DNA from: an uncultured Actinomycetes bacterium
Lineage (GTDB): Bacteria; Actinomycetota; Thermoleophilia; RBG-16-64-13
DNA length: 64,000 nt
Reading direction: 5' to 3'
Assembly: GCA_903873715.1 (NCBI GenBank)
Contig: CAIQPS010000080.1
Location: forward strand, 1 to 64,000
Below the pieces are notes generated by a model that saw only the letters and a list, made by a program, of their open reading frames with translations, made no database searches and had not been told where the DNA came from. A program made the translations under genes and the position numbers. Below, in pieces: positions 1 to 9,137 of the stretch. Each line of letters starts with the position of its first letter. Position 1 is the stretch's first letter.

Positions 1-134
1 AGGCACAGCCTGCGGCGCCCCAGGCCTTTTCTTCCTGTGAGCCGGCCTCGTCTTCCGGGGGCGGGGCCGGCTCACAGGAAGGCGAGAGACAAAGAGGGCG
101 GCCCCGTACGGGGCCGCCCTCGGCATTCCAGGTC
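1..134. other. Non-coding left edge with inverted repeats
   Basis: No convincing gene is visible. Positions 31-46 and 66-81 form a perfect 16-bp inverted repeat (arm begins CTTCCTGTGAGCC) with a 19-base loop and no T-run. It could be the remains of an upstream gene's 3' region or a structured leader. A second palindrome at 96-119 is listed separately as the terminator of the neighbouring minus-strand gene. Confidence 0.5.
91..120 (-). terminator. Rho-independent terminator, minus strand
   Basis: A perfect 24-bp palindrome at 96-119 (arms GGGCGGCCCCGT) is followed on the minus strand by TCTTT. It lies 32 bases past the stop of the DUF5684 gene. Confidence 0.6.
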
Positions 135-151
135 TCAGTGTCTTCGCGCGG

Positions 152-547
152 TTACCGGTACGCGCCGCCCGCCACCGGGGGTTGCCCTGCGCCCACGCCG
201 CGCCAGGTGGCGCTCCCGAAAGCGATGATCGGGTAGAAGATGTACGGCAGGAAGATGAGCCCCACCGTGAAGCCCGCCCCCTTGCCGTAGTTCGTCGCGA
301 TACCTGCCATGATCATGATCTCGATGATTATGTTCACCAGCGGTATCAGGAGCAGGAAGATCCAGTACCAGGGTTTGCCGGCCACCCGCAGCATCACGAT
401 GATGTTGTAGATGGGGATGAAGATCGCCCAACCCGGCTGCCCGGCTTTGGAGAACACACGCCACATCGCCGCCATCATGAAGACGGCGACCGCGAGCACG
501 ACGATAACGTAGATGACGATGGCTACGGCGGCTCCTGCATTGCTCAT
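152..547 (-). CDS. DUF5684 family small membrane protein
   Basis: A 131-residue integral membrane protein of unknown function. There is a hydrophobic helix at about residues 6-30, an amphipathic stretch with PGWAIFIPIYN near 37-48, then helices around 58-82 and 90-112. The PGWA/IPIYN and GKPWYW signatures are what I recognise for DUF5684. Some relatives are labelled signal-peptidase-like, but no Ser/Lys dyad is visible. The ATG at 547 has an AAGGGGGG ribosome site about six bases upstream. Its own terminator and the terminator of the next minus-strand gene frame it, so it is probably a single-gene transcript. Confidence 0.75.
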   Translation of the reverse strand: MSNAGAAVAIVIYVIVVLAVAVFMMAAMWRVFSKAGQPGWAIFIPIYNIIVMLRVAGKPWYWIFLLLIPLVNIIIEIMIMAGIATNYGKGAGFTVGLIFLPYIFYPIIAFGSATWRGVGAGQPPVAGGAYR

Positions 548-570
548 TCAAGCCCCCCTTGACGGTTCGG

Positions 571-608
571 AAAAATAAAGAGGGGCCGGGTCACCCCGGC
601 CCCTCTTT
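571..608 (-). terminator. Rho-independent terminator, minus strand
   Basis: Arms AAAGAGGGGCCGGG (577-590) and its complement (595-608) enclose a four-base loop. On the minus strand the stem is followed by ATTTTTCC. It terminates the membrane-protein gene at 635-1108. Confidence 0.8.
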
Positions 609-634
609 GAGCCTTCGAAAGAAAGGAAGGGGAT

Positions 635-1108
635 CTACTCTTCCTTCTTGTTGTTCGCCAGGTTCTTGACGGCGTCGTCGCTCACGCGGCCGCCGGTCAC
701 TTTGGCGAGGACATCAGGACCGGCACCCTGGAAGAAGGCGCCCTTGATGGTCTTGGTGTTGATGTACCAGATAAGGGCGGCGTCGATGATGATGCCGATG
801 AGAGAAGAAGTGCCGTACGCCCACGAGGCCATCATCACGATCGCCCACACGATATTGAGCGCCAGCAGGCCCATGAGACCCCACCAGGCCCAGGGCTTCA
901 GGCTGAGGAAGGCTCTGGCCAAGAGAAGTTCCACGATGGAGAGGATGAGGTAGATCACGGCCACGGCCATGACGCCCCCGCCGACTCCCACGGAGAGCCC
1001 GGCAACGACAGCACCGGCGCCGAACACCGCGATGCTGCCGAGGATCCCCATGATCCCGCCGATGATCCCCAAGATACCGATGACCAGCACGCCGGTAGGT
1101 CTTTTCAT
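635..1108 (-). CDS. Small polytopic membrane protein, function unknown
   Basis: About 157 residues. A very glycine/isoleucine-rich first helix (about residues 5-45) is followed by three more hydrophobic segments (about 50-70, 76-98, 105-118) and a charged, soluble C-terminus ending NNKKEE. The ATG at 1108 is preferred over an upstream in-frame ATG at 1180 because AGGAGGGG sits directly before it. The layout resembles small actinobacterial DUF-type membrane proteins and I cannot name a family. It lies between its own terminator and the promoter region of the convergently oriented block to its right. Confidence 0.65.
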   Translation of the reverse strand: MKRPTGVLVIGILGIIGGIMGILGSIAVFGAGAVVAGLSVGVGGGVMAVAVIYLILSIVELLLARAFLSLKPWAWWGLMGLLALNIVWAIVMMASWAYGTSSLIGIIIDAALIWYINTKTIKGAFFQGAGPDVLAKVTGGRVSDDAVKNLANNKKEE

Positions 1109-1220
1109 CCAGTTCCCCTCCTGTAGTCGCTGACTGTTACAGATCTCCACGAACAACCATCGCCAAAAACTGTACAACATCGGTATTGATTTGCATACTG
1201 CCGGTGGGCCCCGTTTTGCC

Positions 1221-1262
1221 GAAAAAGAGAAGACCCGCCCCCTTGGGGAGGGGGCGGGTCTT
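1221..1262 (-). terminator. Rho-independent terminator, minus strand
   Basis: Arms at 1230-1242 (AAGACCCGCCCCC) and 1250-1262 enclose a seven-base loop. On the minus strand the stem is followed by CTCTTTTTC. It lies just past the stop of the 1298-4453 gene. Confidence 0.85.
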
Positions 1263-1297
1263 GAAACGGGCTCCCTGGACCATCAGGGAGCCGTCCA

Positions 1298-4200
1298 TCA
1301 CTTGATGGTTATCGAACCGGTGCCCGGTACGAACAACTGCTGGACGGTCCCCCAGGCCTTGCCCGTCTTGACCCAGTGATTGCTGAAGAAGAGGGCGCTG
1401 GTCTTGCTCGACTGCACGGTGAAGGCCACTCCGGCCGCGCTGCTGGCGATGAGCTGCAGGGACGCGCCGCCGTCCAGGGAGACGACCGAGCCGTCACCCA
1501 GCACCTGCGTGATGCTCGCCTTGCCGTTGATCGTCGCCAGTCCGGTGGCCACTGTCGCCGCCGTCAGGGCGTTGGACTTCACCACATAGAAGGAGTCGCT
1601 CGGGCCGGGGATGATCAGGTAGATCTGACCCTTGGGCGTGGTGCCCTTCTTGTAGGTGAGGTAGAAGCCGGCCTCGACGCTGTTGCCTGACCCCATGGAG
1701 GTGGTCAGCGAGCCCTCGGTCCCCAGGTCGGTGAGAGAGGTGTTCGACAGGTAGCCGATGAACCCGTGCCCGGAGATGCTGCTGGCGATGGCCGGCGTCT
1801 GCACGGTGATGGTGGCGCTTGCCACGTTGACGTCGAGCTGGCTGCCGGTGCCGAAGTTGCCGCCGGTGAAGGAGCCGGTGACGGTGACCTTCACCACGTA
1901 GGACTGGGCGCCGTACTGCCCGGAGCTCAGGGTCACGATGGTGCTGGCGACACCGTCCGTGGTGCTGCCGGCCACGCTCGCGACCGGGATGTCCTTGGCG
2001 AGGAGCTTGTTGGTGATGGCGTCGGTGAAGGTCACCTTCGCGTCGCTGATGTTCCCGCCCTCGAGTTTGGACTCATCGGTGACCGACGCCTTGAGGGTCA
2101 CCTGGGCGCTGGTGTCGGTGGAACTCTTGGTGGCGATGAACGTCTGTCCCGTGTACCAGGCGACGGCGCCGCCGCGGGCGCTGACGGTCATGGTGCCGTT
2201 GACGTAGGTGATGTCGTAGTTGTCGAGGCCGGTGCCGGATGCGGCGCTCGGCACGATCGCGTAGGTGCCGGCTTTGGCGCTCGCCGCCGCGCCCGCGCTC
2301 GTGAGGGTGACCGAGGAGACGGCCGCTTCGTCATCCGTGAGGATGCCGGACGCGGTGAACTCGGTGCCGGCGAAGGTGAAGGTGCTGCCGTAGGCCTTGG
2401 TCTGGTTCTTGGCCGTGATGGTCAGGGGCGCACCATCGACCACCTGGGACAGGTCTTCGGACGTGCTCGAGTTGTAGGTGCTGTCGCCGGAGTATTCGGC
2501 GGTGATGACGTGGGTGCCGGCCGTGAGATCGAAGGCATCGGTGGTGATGCTGGCCACGCCGGCGGCGATCGTCTGGGGCTCGCCGAGTTCCACGTCGTCG
2601 TCGTAGAACTGCACCGTGCCGGTGGCGTCGGTGAGGGCGGTGATGCCTACCGGGCTGCCCAGCGGCGCCACCGGCGGAGAGCCGGCCCCGATGGTGGCCG
2701 TGAACGTTACCTTGTCACCGTAGGTGGAGGGGTTCTTGCTGCTGGCGACCGCGGTGGTGGTATCGCTCTTCGTGTCGCCTTCGTTGACGACCTGGTCGAC
2801 CGAGGTAGACGTGCTCTCCTCCCAGGCTTCGTCACCGGAATAGACGGCGGTGATGAGGTGGCTGCCGGCGGTCAGTTCGGAGGTCTTGTATGTGGCGACA
2901 CCCGCGGCGACGTCCTGCTCATCGCCCAGCGCGGTCTCGCCGTCGTAGAACTGCACCGTACCGGTGGCGTCGCCGAGGGCCGAGATGGAGCCCACAGCCG
3001 CTGCCGCGGCGGCCGGGCCGCCGAGCGGAGGCGCGGTGGCACCCTCGGTGATGGTGGCTGTGAAGGTCACCTCGGTGCCCGCGTCGGACGGGTTCACGCT
3101 GCTCGCGAGGAGCGTGATGGTGGGCTCGGGAGAGAAGTCGGACTTGAACACGTCCTGGTCGTAGATGTATTCGTTCGACTCGCGCGGTTCCCCGTGCGAG
3201 CTGTGCCACGCCGCAAGGACGTCCGACACCTGGGGATAGATGTTGTCCTCCTCGTTGTCGATCCAGACGCGGCCGCTGATGGCGATGGGGGCCGGCTGCC
3301 CGGGCCTCCACGCCATCACTTCTTCCACGGTCTCTTCGCCGTAGGTGGCGTGCAGCATGACGACATTGTTGCCGTGCGCAGCGATCCTGAGGTACTCCTC
3401 AGAGGCGCTGGACGTCGTGACCTGGGTGCCGCCGACGGGGTCGCCCGCTTTCCACATGAAGAGCGCCGCGTTACCGTTAGACGCGTCTGCGCCCTGCCAC
3501 ACGATGGTGTCGCCGCTTCCGCAGATCTGCGGCATGATGTTCTTGGTGGCGTTGCCGGTGACTGCCTTCGCCCCGAGGGGGTCGTCCTCGGTGGTCCAGG
3601 TGTAGATGTCCGTCGTATCCGAGTCCCACTCGCTGGTCGAGACGTCCCATACCAGACGACCCCCGCTCAGCATCGTGAGGTCCCGGCGGGCGGGCTCGTA
3701 TTCCAGCGCCTGCACGATCACGGCGTCCGCATCGATGTCGTACTCCCAGTTCGTCCAGTCCACGGGGCTCAGGTCGAGCACCAGGGTGGAGACTCCCCGA
3801 TAGCCGTCGAACAGGACGTATTCGCAGTACGCGAGAAGGTCGCCGTCGACCAGCACGGAGTCGTGGTCGGTCCCGGTGGCCGTCACCAGAGAACTGCCGT
3901 CGGTGTCGCCCACCTTCCAGGTGAGCACCTCATAGGCGCCGGTGTCGTACCAGTATTCCACCCATGCCAGGCGGTCGCCCGAGAGCGCCACATCCTTGAT
4001 GGACTGTTCACTCTCAGCGCTCTCGACCAATGTAGGGTCGGTGTCCTTGCTGAGGTCCATGGTGTACAGCAGCGAGCCGGCCGTCTCGTCGTTCTCTATC
4101 CAGGCGACGCGATCCCCGTCGATCACGAGGTCGCCATCGTAGATCACCGAGTCCGCGGGGATCTCGTAGAACGATTGCGCGGATTCGCCATCGGCGGCGG

Positions 4201-4453
4201 TCCACAGTTCCCATGTGTATGCATTGCCACCGCTGGCAACGGTGGGGTTGTAGTACGCCCAGACGATGCGGTCCCCGGAGACCAGGGGCTCGCTGTCGCA
4301 GGCGGCCGGGTTGTTGCTGACGTTGACCGCCGAATCCCAAGTGCCCGCGAGGGCCACCGAGGAGAAGGCGAGGATGAGAGCCACCGCTAGGACGGCCCCG
4401 GCCAGCACGCTGCCGGACCTCCAGAGGCGGCGGGATCGAGACGGACGGTTCAC
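1298..4453 (-). CDS. Secreted propeller and Ig-like repeat protein
   Basis: About 1051 residues, exported. The N-terminus is basic, followed by a hydrophobic helix and an ALA-G cleavage region near residue 37. Residues about 40-440 carry repeats of the type SGDRIVWAYYN / DGDRVAWIEND, a TolB-like beta-propeller pattern. Two bacterial Ig-like (Ig_3-type) repeats follow at about 440-550 and 560-680, each with GTVQFYD and ITAVYSGD or ITAEYSGD motifs. An MBG-like domain at about 685-765 begins LTITAKNQTKAYGS. The last ~280 residues are a beta-rich domain I do not recognise. Two GTG codons (4456 and 4453) are possible starts. The second has better spacing to GGAGG. The role is probably cell-surface binding; no catalytic motif is visible. 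Confidence 0.8.
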   Translation of the reverse strand: MNRPSRSRRLWRSGSVLAGAVLAVALILAFSSVALAGTWDSAVNVSNNPAACDSEPLVSGDRIVWAYYNPTVASGGNAYTWELWTAADGESAQSFYEIPADSVIYDGDLVIDGDRVAWIENDETAGSLLYTMDLSKDTDPTLVESAESEQSIKDVALSGDRLAWVEYWYDTGAYEVLTWKVGDTDGSSLVTATGTDHDSVLVDGDLLAYCEYVLFDGYRGVSTLVLDLSPVDWTNWEYDIDADAVIVQALEYEPARRDLTMLSGGRLVWDVSTSEWDSDTTDIYTWTTEDDPLGAKAVTGNATKNIMPQICGSGDTIVWQGADASNGNAALFMWKAGDPVGGTQVTTSSASEEYLRIAAHGNNVVMLHATYGEETVEEVMAWRPGQPAPIAISGRVWIDNEEDNIYPQVSDVLAAWHSSHGEPRESNEYIYDQDVFKSDFSPEPTITLLASSVNPSDAGTEVTFTATITEGATAPPLGGPAAAAAAVGSISALGDATGTVQFYDGETALGDEQDVAAGVATYKTSELTAGSHLITAVYSGDEAWEESTSTSVDQVVNEGDTKSDTTTAVASSKNPSTYGDKVTFTATIGAGSPPVAPLGSPVGITALTDATGTVQFYDDDVELGEPQTIAAGVASITTDAFDLTAGTHVITAEYSGDSTYNSSTSEDLSQVVDGAPLTITAKNQTKAYGSTFTFAGTEFTASGILTDDEAAVSSVTLTSAGAAASAKAGTYAIVPSAASGTGLDNYDITYVNGTMTVSARGGAVAWYTGQTFIATKSSTDTSAQVTLKASVTDESKLEGGNISDAKVTFTDAITNKLLAKDIPVASVAGSTTDGVASTIVTLSSGQYGAQSYVVKVTVTGSFTGGNFGTGSQLDVNVASATITVQTPAIASSISGHGFIGYLSNTSLTDLGTEGSLTTSMGSGNSVEAGFYLTYKKGTTPKGQIYLIIPGPSDSFYVVKSNALTAATVATGLATINGKASITQVLGDGSVVSLDGGASLQLIASSAAGVAFTVQSSKTSALFFSNHWVKTGKAWGTVQQLFVPGTGSITIK

Positions 4454-4668
4454 CACGGTCCTCCAAAGCGAGGGGATGAGTAGATATAGAGTCAGAGTAG
4501 TCCTTGCTCCTGACCGAGGGGATAGATGGAATGGGACTTTAGTCCATCATTTGGCCAGTTTTCGTTTCCTTAGCGTGTAAATTTTTAGCAAAAACAGCAA
4601 TGACAGGGCCGCGACCGGTCTCCGCCAGGCTCTGCGACCCAGCTCACATCGTTTCGCATACGCGTCAA

Positions 4669-4705
4669 TCGAGCGCTCGCTCTATGCGTCCTTTTGTCGT
4701 ATAAT
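4669..4705 (+). promoter_or_regulatory. abfD-like promoter with operator-like palindrome
   Basis: There is a perfect -10 TATAAT at 4700-4705. The 14-bp sequence TCGAGCGCTCGCTC (4669-4682) contains the perfect palindrome CGAGCGCTCG and covers the expected -35 position (TCGCTC, 17-bp spacing). Related sequences occur before three other units of this block. See the regulon finding. Confidence 0.55.
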
Positions 4706-4750
4706 GCCTTCACTCGGTCAAGACTCATAACTCAGGCCCTGGAGGTCGTG

Positions 4751-6295
4751 ATGGGGATCGGTACCTACGAGCAGTTCGTCGAGCGGCTCGCGAACATGAA
4801 GCCCAACGTGTACATGTACGGCAAGAAGCACGACCGCACCGGCGATTACATGCGCGGCGGTCTGTATTGCATGCAGCAGACCTTCGACTGCGCGCACGAC
4901 CCCAAGTATGAGGACGTCTGCACGGCCACCTCGCACCTCACCGGTGAGAAGATCAACCGGTTCACCCACATCCACCACTCCGTGGACGACCTGCTCAAGA
5001 AGCAGCTCATGACCAAACTGCTCAGCCACCGGGTGGGCGGCTGCATCCAGCGCTGCATGGGCACGGACGCCATGAACGCCATCTCGGTCGTGGCCTACGA
5101 CTGCGACCAGGCGAACGGCACCAGCTACTATCCGCGGTTCGAGAAACTGCTGCGCTACTGGCAGGATCTGGACATCGTGGGCTGCTGCGCCCAGACCGAC
5201 GTCAAGGGTATCCGCGGCGTGCGCCCCATCGACCAGCCGGATCCCGACCAGTACCTGCGCATCGTGGACGTCCAGCCGGACGGCATCATCGTGCGCGGTG
5301 CCAAGGTATGCAACTCGGCCGCTCCGTACACCGACGAGATCGTCGCCCTGCCGACCCGCTTCATGGGCCCGAAGGAAGCCGCCTATGCGGTGGCCTTCTC
5401 GCTGCCCTCCGACTGGGACGGCATCAAGCTCATGGCCCTGCCCGGCCTGCGCCACAAGCGCAAGCATCTCCAGTCCCCTGATGCCTGTGTGGGTGACGTG
5501 GAATCGCTCACCATCTTCGATGACGTGTTCGTGCCCAACGAGCGCGTCTTCATGAACGGCCTCGAGCATCCGGACGTGGTGCAGTACGCCGGCTACCTGG
5601 CCCTCATGTTCGCCCACTTCCATCGCCACTCGTATTGCGGCTGCAAGACCGCCGTGTCCGAGGTCATCGCCTCGCAGGCCGCCCTGGTGGCCGACGTCAA
5701 CGGCATCACCAAGTACCCGCACGTGCAGGAGAAGATCTCGCACATCATCGGCACCGCCGAACTGGTGTTCGCCGCCGGTCAGATGAGCGCCTACCGCGCC
5801 ACCGAGTTCCCCAACGGTTCCTTCGTGCCGGACGAGATCCTCACCAACGCCGGCCGCCGTATCGCAGGCAACGAGATCTACCACGAGTACGAGGTGCTGG
5901 CCGACCTCACCGGCGGCATCTGCGCCTCTCTGCCCACCGAGGAATCGTTCTACGATCCCGAGACGGCCGATCTCATGGCCAAGTACATCACCCGCAACCC
6001 GAAGTACACCGCCGAAGAGGCGCACCGGGTCTTCCGGATGATGGAGAACAAGCTCTGCGACCCGTTCTCCGGCGCCCAGATGGTGGCCGGCGTCCACGGT
6101 GGCGGCTCCCCGGTCATGGAGACCATCACCATGATGGCCCGCTACGACCTGGAACCGCTCAAGGGCATCGCGCGTTACCTGGCCGGGATCGACCCGGAGA
6201 TGCCGCGCTACGAGCGTCCGAACGCCACACCGCGCGCCATGCTGGACAAGTTCAAGAAGACCGTCGCCGAGGGCGACAAGAAGGTCTGCAACTAA
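4751..6295 (+). CDS. 4-hydroxybutyryl-CoA dehydratase/HpaB family FeS flavoenzyme
   Basis: A 514-residue member of the 4-hydroxyphenylacetate 3-hydroxylase / 4-hydroxybutyryl-CoA dehydratase superfamily. All four [4Fe-4S] ligands known for clostridial AbfD (Cys99, Cys103, His292, Cys299) are matched here: C98 and C102 in GGCIQRCMG, H291 and C298 in HRHSYCGCK. This supports the dehydratase branch (FAD plus FeS, ketyl-radical chemistry on a CoA thioester) over the FeS-free oxygenases. An extra Cys at 296 lies inside the second motif. The ATG at 4751 follows GGAGG; an in-frame ATG at 4694 lies upstream of the -10 element and is rejected. No CoA ligase or CoA transferase is nearby, so the true substrate may not be 4-hydroxybutyryl-CoA. 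Confidence 0.85.
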   Translation: MGIGTYEQFVERLANMKPNVYMYGKKHDRTGDYMRGGLYCMQQTFDCAHDPKYEDVCTATSHLTGEKINRFTHIHHSVDDLLKKQLMTKLLSHRVGGCIQRCMGTDAMNAISVVAYDCDQANGTSYYPRFEKLLRYWQDLDIVGCCAQTDVKGIRGVRPIDQPDPDQYLRIVDVQPDGIIVRGAKVCNSAAPYTDEIVALPTRFMGPKEAAYAVAFSLPSDWDGIKLMALPGLRHKRKHLQSPDACVGDVESLTIFDDVFVPNERVFMNGLEHPDVVQYAGYLALMFAHFHRHSYCGCKTAVSEVIASQAALVADVNGITKYPHVQEKISHIIGTAELVFAAGQMSAYRATEFPNGSFVPDEILTNAGRRIAGNEIYHEYEVLADLTGGICASLPTEESFYDPETADLMAKYITRNPKYTAEEAHRVFRMMENKLCDPFSGAQMVAGVHGGGSPVMETITMMARYDLEPLKGIARYLAGIDPEMPRYERPNATPRAMLDKFKKTVAEGDKKVCN

Positions 6296-6350
6296 GGTAG
6301 TACTGCGGCCCCGGCCGGCTATCCCCCCAGCCCGCCCGGCCGCCAGACTT

Positions 6351-6390
6351 CGAACGCCCGGTCTCCTCTGGAGGCCGGGCGTTCGCTATT
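6351..6390 (+). terminator. Candidate terminator after the AbfD-like gene
   Basis: Arms CGAACGCCCGG (6351-6361) and its complement (6375-6385) are followed by CTATTCTT. The T-run is imperfect, so termination may be partial. Confidence 0.45.
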
Positions 6391-6426
6391 CTTGGGTGGA
6401 ACGCGATGCCGAGGATAGGAACGACC

Positions 6427-7341
6427 ATGGAACCCGGTCTCCCTGAACTGTTCGCGGACGTCTCGCACATCGAGCGCAAATGGCTGGACATCCCGTATGC
6501 CGGCGTGTCTCCGGCCCAGGCGCTCGACATCTACCTGCCGGCCGAGGGCGACGGCCCCTTCCCGGTGATCTTCGTGATCCACGGCGGCGGCTTCGAGATG
6601 GGGGACAAGCGCCACTTCATGGTCGCACCGTTCCTGACGGGCCTCGACCGCGGCTACGCGGTGGTGGCCGCTAACTACCGGCTGAGCGGCGAGGCGCACT
6701 TCCCTGCCGCGGTGCGCGACCTCAAGGCGGCGGTGCGCTGGCTGCGCGCGAACGCGGCGGCCTATCGCCTCGACCCCGGCCGCATCGCCGCCTGCGGCGA
6801 CTCTGCCGGCGGCAACCTTGCTGCCATGCTGGCGACTTCCGAAGGGGCGGTCCTGTTCGACGACGCGACTCTCGGGAACGTGGAGCAGTCCTCGGCGGTG
6901 CAGGCCGCCGTCGACTGGTACGGCCCCATGGATTTCTACAGCATGCCGGAGCAACTCGAGGCCAACGGGCTTCCCGTGGGCCCGCCGCCCGGGCCTCCCG
7001 TCGGGATGCCGGACATCCCGTTCCCGGGCTCCGGTCCGTCGCCCGAGGTCAAGTACCTGGGAGCGGAACTCGAGGCGGTCCCCCACCTGGTCCGCGCCGC
7101 CGATCCCGAGACGTATCTGCATCCGGGCATCCCACCCATCCTCATCCAGCACGGCGATGCGGACGGGCTGGTCCCCGTGCAGCAATCCATCGAGTTCGCC
7201 CAACTCATCGAGCGGCGGGTGGGGCCCCGGCGGTGCGAGTTGGACATCCTGGAAGGAGCCGGCCACGGCACGCCGGAGTTCGGCAGCCCGGATAACATGG
7301 AGCGGGTGTTCCGCTTCCTCGACAGGCATCTCCGGCCATGA
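6427..7341 (+). CDS. Alpha/beta hydrolase, BD-FAE/HSL-type esterase
   Basis: A 304-residue cytoplasmic esterase/lipase-like enzyme. It has the oxyanion-hole motif HGGGF, the nucleophile elbow GDSAGGN (Ser), the acid in HGDADGLVP (Asp) and the base in GAGHG (His), the full triad of the hormone-sensitive-lipase/BD-FAE group. A proline-rich lid insertion (PVGPPPGPPVG) sits between strands. ATG 6427 is preferred over 6406 because AGGA lies six bases before it. Its stop overlaps the next start by four bases (ATGA), so it is translationally coupled to the secreted peptidase. The substrate is unknown; ester, lactone or thioester cleavage in the surrounding catabolic block is plausible. Confidence 0.85.
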   Translation: MEPGLPELFADVSHIERKWLDIPYAGVSPAQALDIYLPAEGDGPFPVIFVIHGGGFEMGDKRHFMVAPFLTGLDRGYAVVAANYRLSGEAHFPAAVRDLKAAVRWLRANAAAYRLDPGRIAACGDSAGGNLAAMLATSEGAVLFDDATLGNVEQSSAVQAAVDWYGPMDFYSMPEQLEANGLPVGPPPGPPVGMPDIPFPGSGPSPEVKYLGAELEAVPHLVRAADPETYLHPGIPPILIQHGDADGLVPVQQSIEFAQLIERRVGPRRCELDILEGAGHGTPEFGSPDNMERVFRFLDRHLRP

Positions 7342-9047
7342 GACGGCGCGCCACTCTCATACCACTGCTCATGGCGGCCCTCGCGGCCGTGCTCTCGCTC
7401 GGCATCGGCTGGGACAGCGCCGCCGCCGCCACCGTCACGCGGTACGAGCAGGGCGCGGCGCAGCTGGCCCGCAGCGGGACCTGGACGACCGTGACCTCAA
7501 CCTCGGCCAGCGGTGGCAGTTACACCCGGGCGGATGCCCCCGGGGCCGTCGTCAGCGCCACCTTCAAAGGCACCTCCTTCGCCTGGATCGCGCCCGTGGG
7601 GCCCGGCTACGGCATCGCGAGTGTCTCGCTGGACGGCGGGTCGCCGCTCTCGGTGGACCTGTACGGCGGAGCGCCCGCGTTCGGCAAGGTGTGGAGTACC
7701 GGCGCCCTGGCGTCCGGCTACCACACCGTCAGGATCAGCTGGACGGGGCGCAAGAACACCGCCGTGGGCGGGACGGCGATAGGCATCGACGCCTTCGATG
7801 TGGCCGGCACGCTGGTGGGGCTGACCCGGGTGGAGCAGACCGACCGTCACCTGGGCTGGCGGGGCGCGTGGACCAAGACCTCGCTCGCCTCCTACTCCGG
7901 CGGCACAGCCTGGTTCGCCAACACTTCCGGCTCGTCGGTGACCGTGGAGTTCGACGGGGCCGGCGTGAAACTCCTGGGCAAGAAGGGCCCCAACTACGGC
8001 CTGGCCCTGGTGCGGCTCGATGGGGGCGCGCCGATGACCGTGGACCTGTACGACTCGAACATCCTGTTCCAGCAGGCCCTGTGGAGCAGCGGGTGGCTCA
8101 AGCCCGGGCATCACGTGGTCACGCTCTCGTGGACCGGCCAGAAGCGCGCGGTGGCCACCGACACCAACGTGGCGCTGGACGCCGTGGAACTGCGCGGCGC
8201 GCTGACGGCCGCGCCCGGCTCCCAGCTCGCCTTCGACCAGACCAGGGCGATGGCCCATCTGTACAAGCTGTCGGTCGGGATCGGCGTGCGGCACGGCGGC
8301 AGCCCGCAGGAACTCCAGGCGGCGCAGTACGGGATGGCGTACTTCCAATCGCTGGGCTACTCCACCCGCATGACCGACGTCCCCCTGCCGGACGGCACCA
8401 CCTCCCACAACGTCATAGCGGTCAAGCCCGGGTCGTCCGCGCTCACGGTGGTCGTGGGCGGGCACATGGACAGCTTCGGCCTCTCGCCCGGCGGCAACGA
8501 CAACGGGTCGGGCGCTGCCGCCGTGCTCGAACTGGCGCGGGCCATCAAGAACGTGGACCTCGTACCGACAGTGGTCCTGGTGCTGTTCGGCCACGAGGAG
8601 CCCATGGGCGACGGCAACGCCGATCACCATCACTACGGCTCCCGGCGCTACGTGGCGACGATGACCGCCCAGGAGAAGGCAAACCTCGCAGGGATGATCT
8701 CGCTGGACATGATCGGGGCCGGCACCACGCTCAACGTGCGCTACATGGAGCGAGGGCCGCGGTCGTTGGTCACCATGCTGATGAACTACTCGGCGCGGAC
8801 GGTCAACGGCGCCGTCTACATGAAGGACCCGTCGACGTACGGCTACAGCGACCACGAACCGTTCGAGCTCGCCGGCTTCCCGGCCGCGTGGGTGGAATGG
8901 CGCGAGGCGACGTCCTACCACACCGCCGCGGACACCTACTACACCGTCAGCCCGGGCAAGGTGCAACTCGCCGGCGGGATGGTCCTGGGCTTCCTGGCCG
9001 GCCTGCGGCAGGCCGATCTGTCCGCGCTGGCAGCTGCGAGTCAGTAG
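7338..9047 (+). CDS. Secreted M28 aminopeptidase with two binding modules
   Basis: A 569-residue exported zinc peptidase. A Sec signal peptide (residues 1-31, ending SAAAA) precedes two homologous beta modules at about 35-155 and 160-285. Both contain GP-x-YG-x-A-x-V-x-LDGG followed by a WTG(R/Q)K segment. The M28 catalytic domain follows at about 300-560. The co-catalytic zinc ligands are all present: GGHMDS (His), GGNDNGSG (Asp), GHEEP (catalytic and ligand Glu), SLDMIG (Asp) and SYHTAADT (His). The start overlaps the upstream esterase stop. It likely releases amino acids from peptides or hydrolyses amidated substrates outside the cell. The two N-terminal modules suggest attachment to a polymer. 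Confidence 0.88.
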   Translation: MRRRATLIPLLMAALAAVLSLGIGWDSAAAATVTRYEQGAAQLARSGTWTTVTSTSASGGSYTRADAPGAVVSATFKGTSFAWIAPVGPGYGIASVSLDGGSPLSVDLYGGAPAFGKVWSTGALASGYHTVRISWTGRKNTAVGGTAIGIDAFDVAGTLVGLTRVEQTDRHLGWRGAWTKTSLASYSGGTAWFANTSGSSVTVEFDGAGVKLLGKKGPNYGLALVRLDGGAPMTVDLYDSNILFQQALWSSGWLKPGHHVVTLSWTGQKRAVATDTNVALDAVELRGALTAAPGSQLAFDQTRAMAHLYKLSVGIGVRHGGSPQELQAAQYGMAYFQSLGYSTRMTDVPLPDGTTSHNVIAVKPGSSALTVVVGGHMDSFGLSPGGNDNGSGAAAVLELARAIKNVDLVPTVVLVLFGHEEPMGDGNADHHHYGSRRYVATMTAQEKANLAGMISLDMIGAGTTLNVRYMERGPRSLVTMLMNYSARTVNGAVYMKDPSTYGYSDHEPFELAGFPAAWVEWREATSYHTAADTYYTVSPGKVQLAGGMVLGFLAGLRQADLSALAAASQ

Positions 9048-9059
9048 CCCCGGGAGCCC

Positions 9060-9086
9060 GCGCCGGCGCCGTCAGGGCGCCGGCGC
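9060..9086 (+). terminator. GC-rich hairpin after the peptidase gene
   Basis: An 11-bp stem (9060-9070 / 9076-9086) has a five-base loop and lies 13 bases after the stop. No T-run follows, so it may be an RNA-stabilising hairpin or a factor-dependent end. Confidence 0.35.
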
Positions 9087-9137
9087 CGCCGTGCTGTGCC
9101 GGCCTGTGTGGCTGTCGCGCCTGCTCATGGAGCGATA

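Noticed and set aside
31-81. Terminator at the left edge
   Set aside because: A strong stem but A/T context is wrong on both strands and the loop is 19 bases.
1766-4390. Long plus-strand open frame (874 codons) opposite the secreted repeat protein
   Set aside because: It is an antisense shadow in GC-rich DNA; the minus frame has a signal peptide, repeats and a ribosome site.
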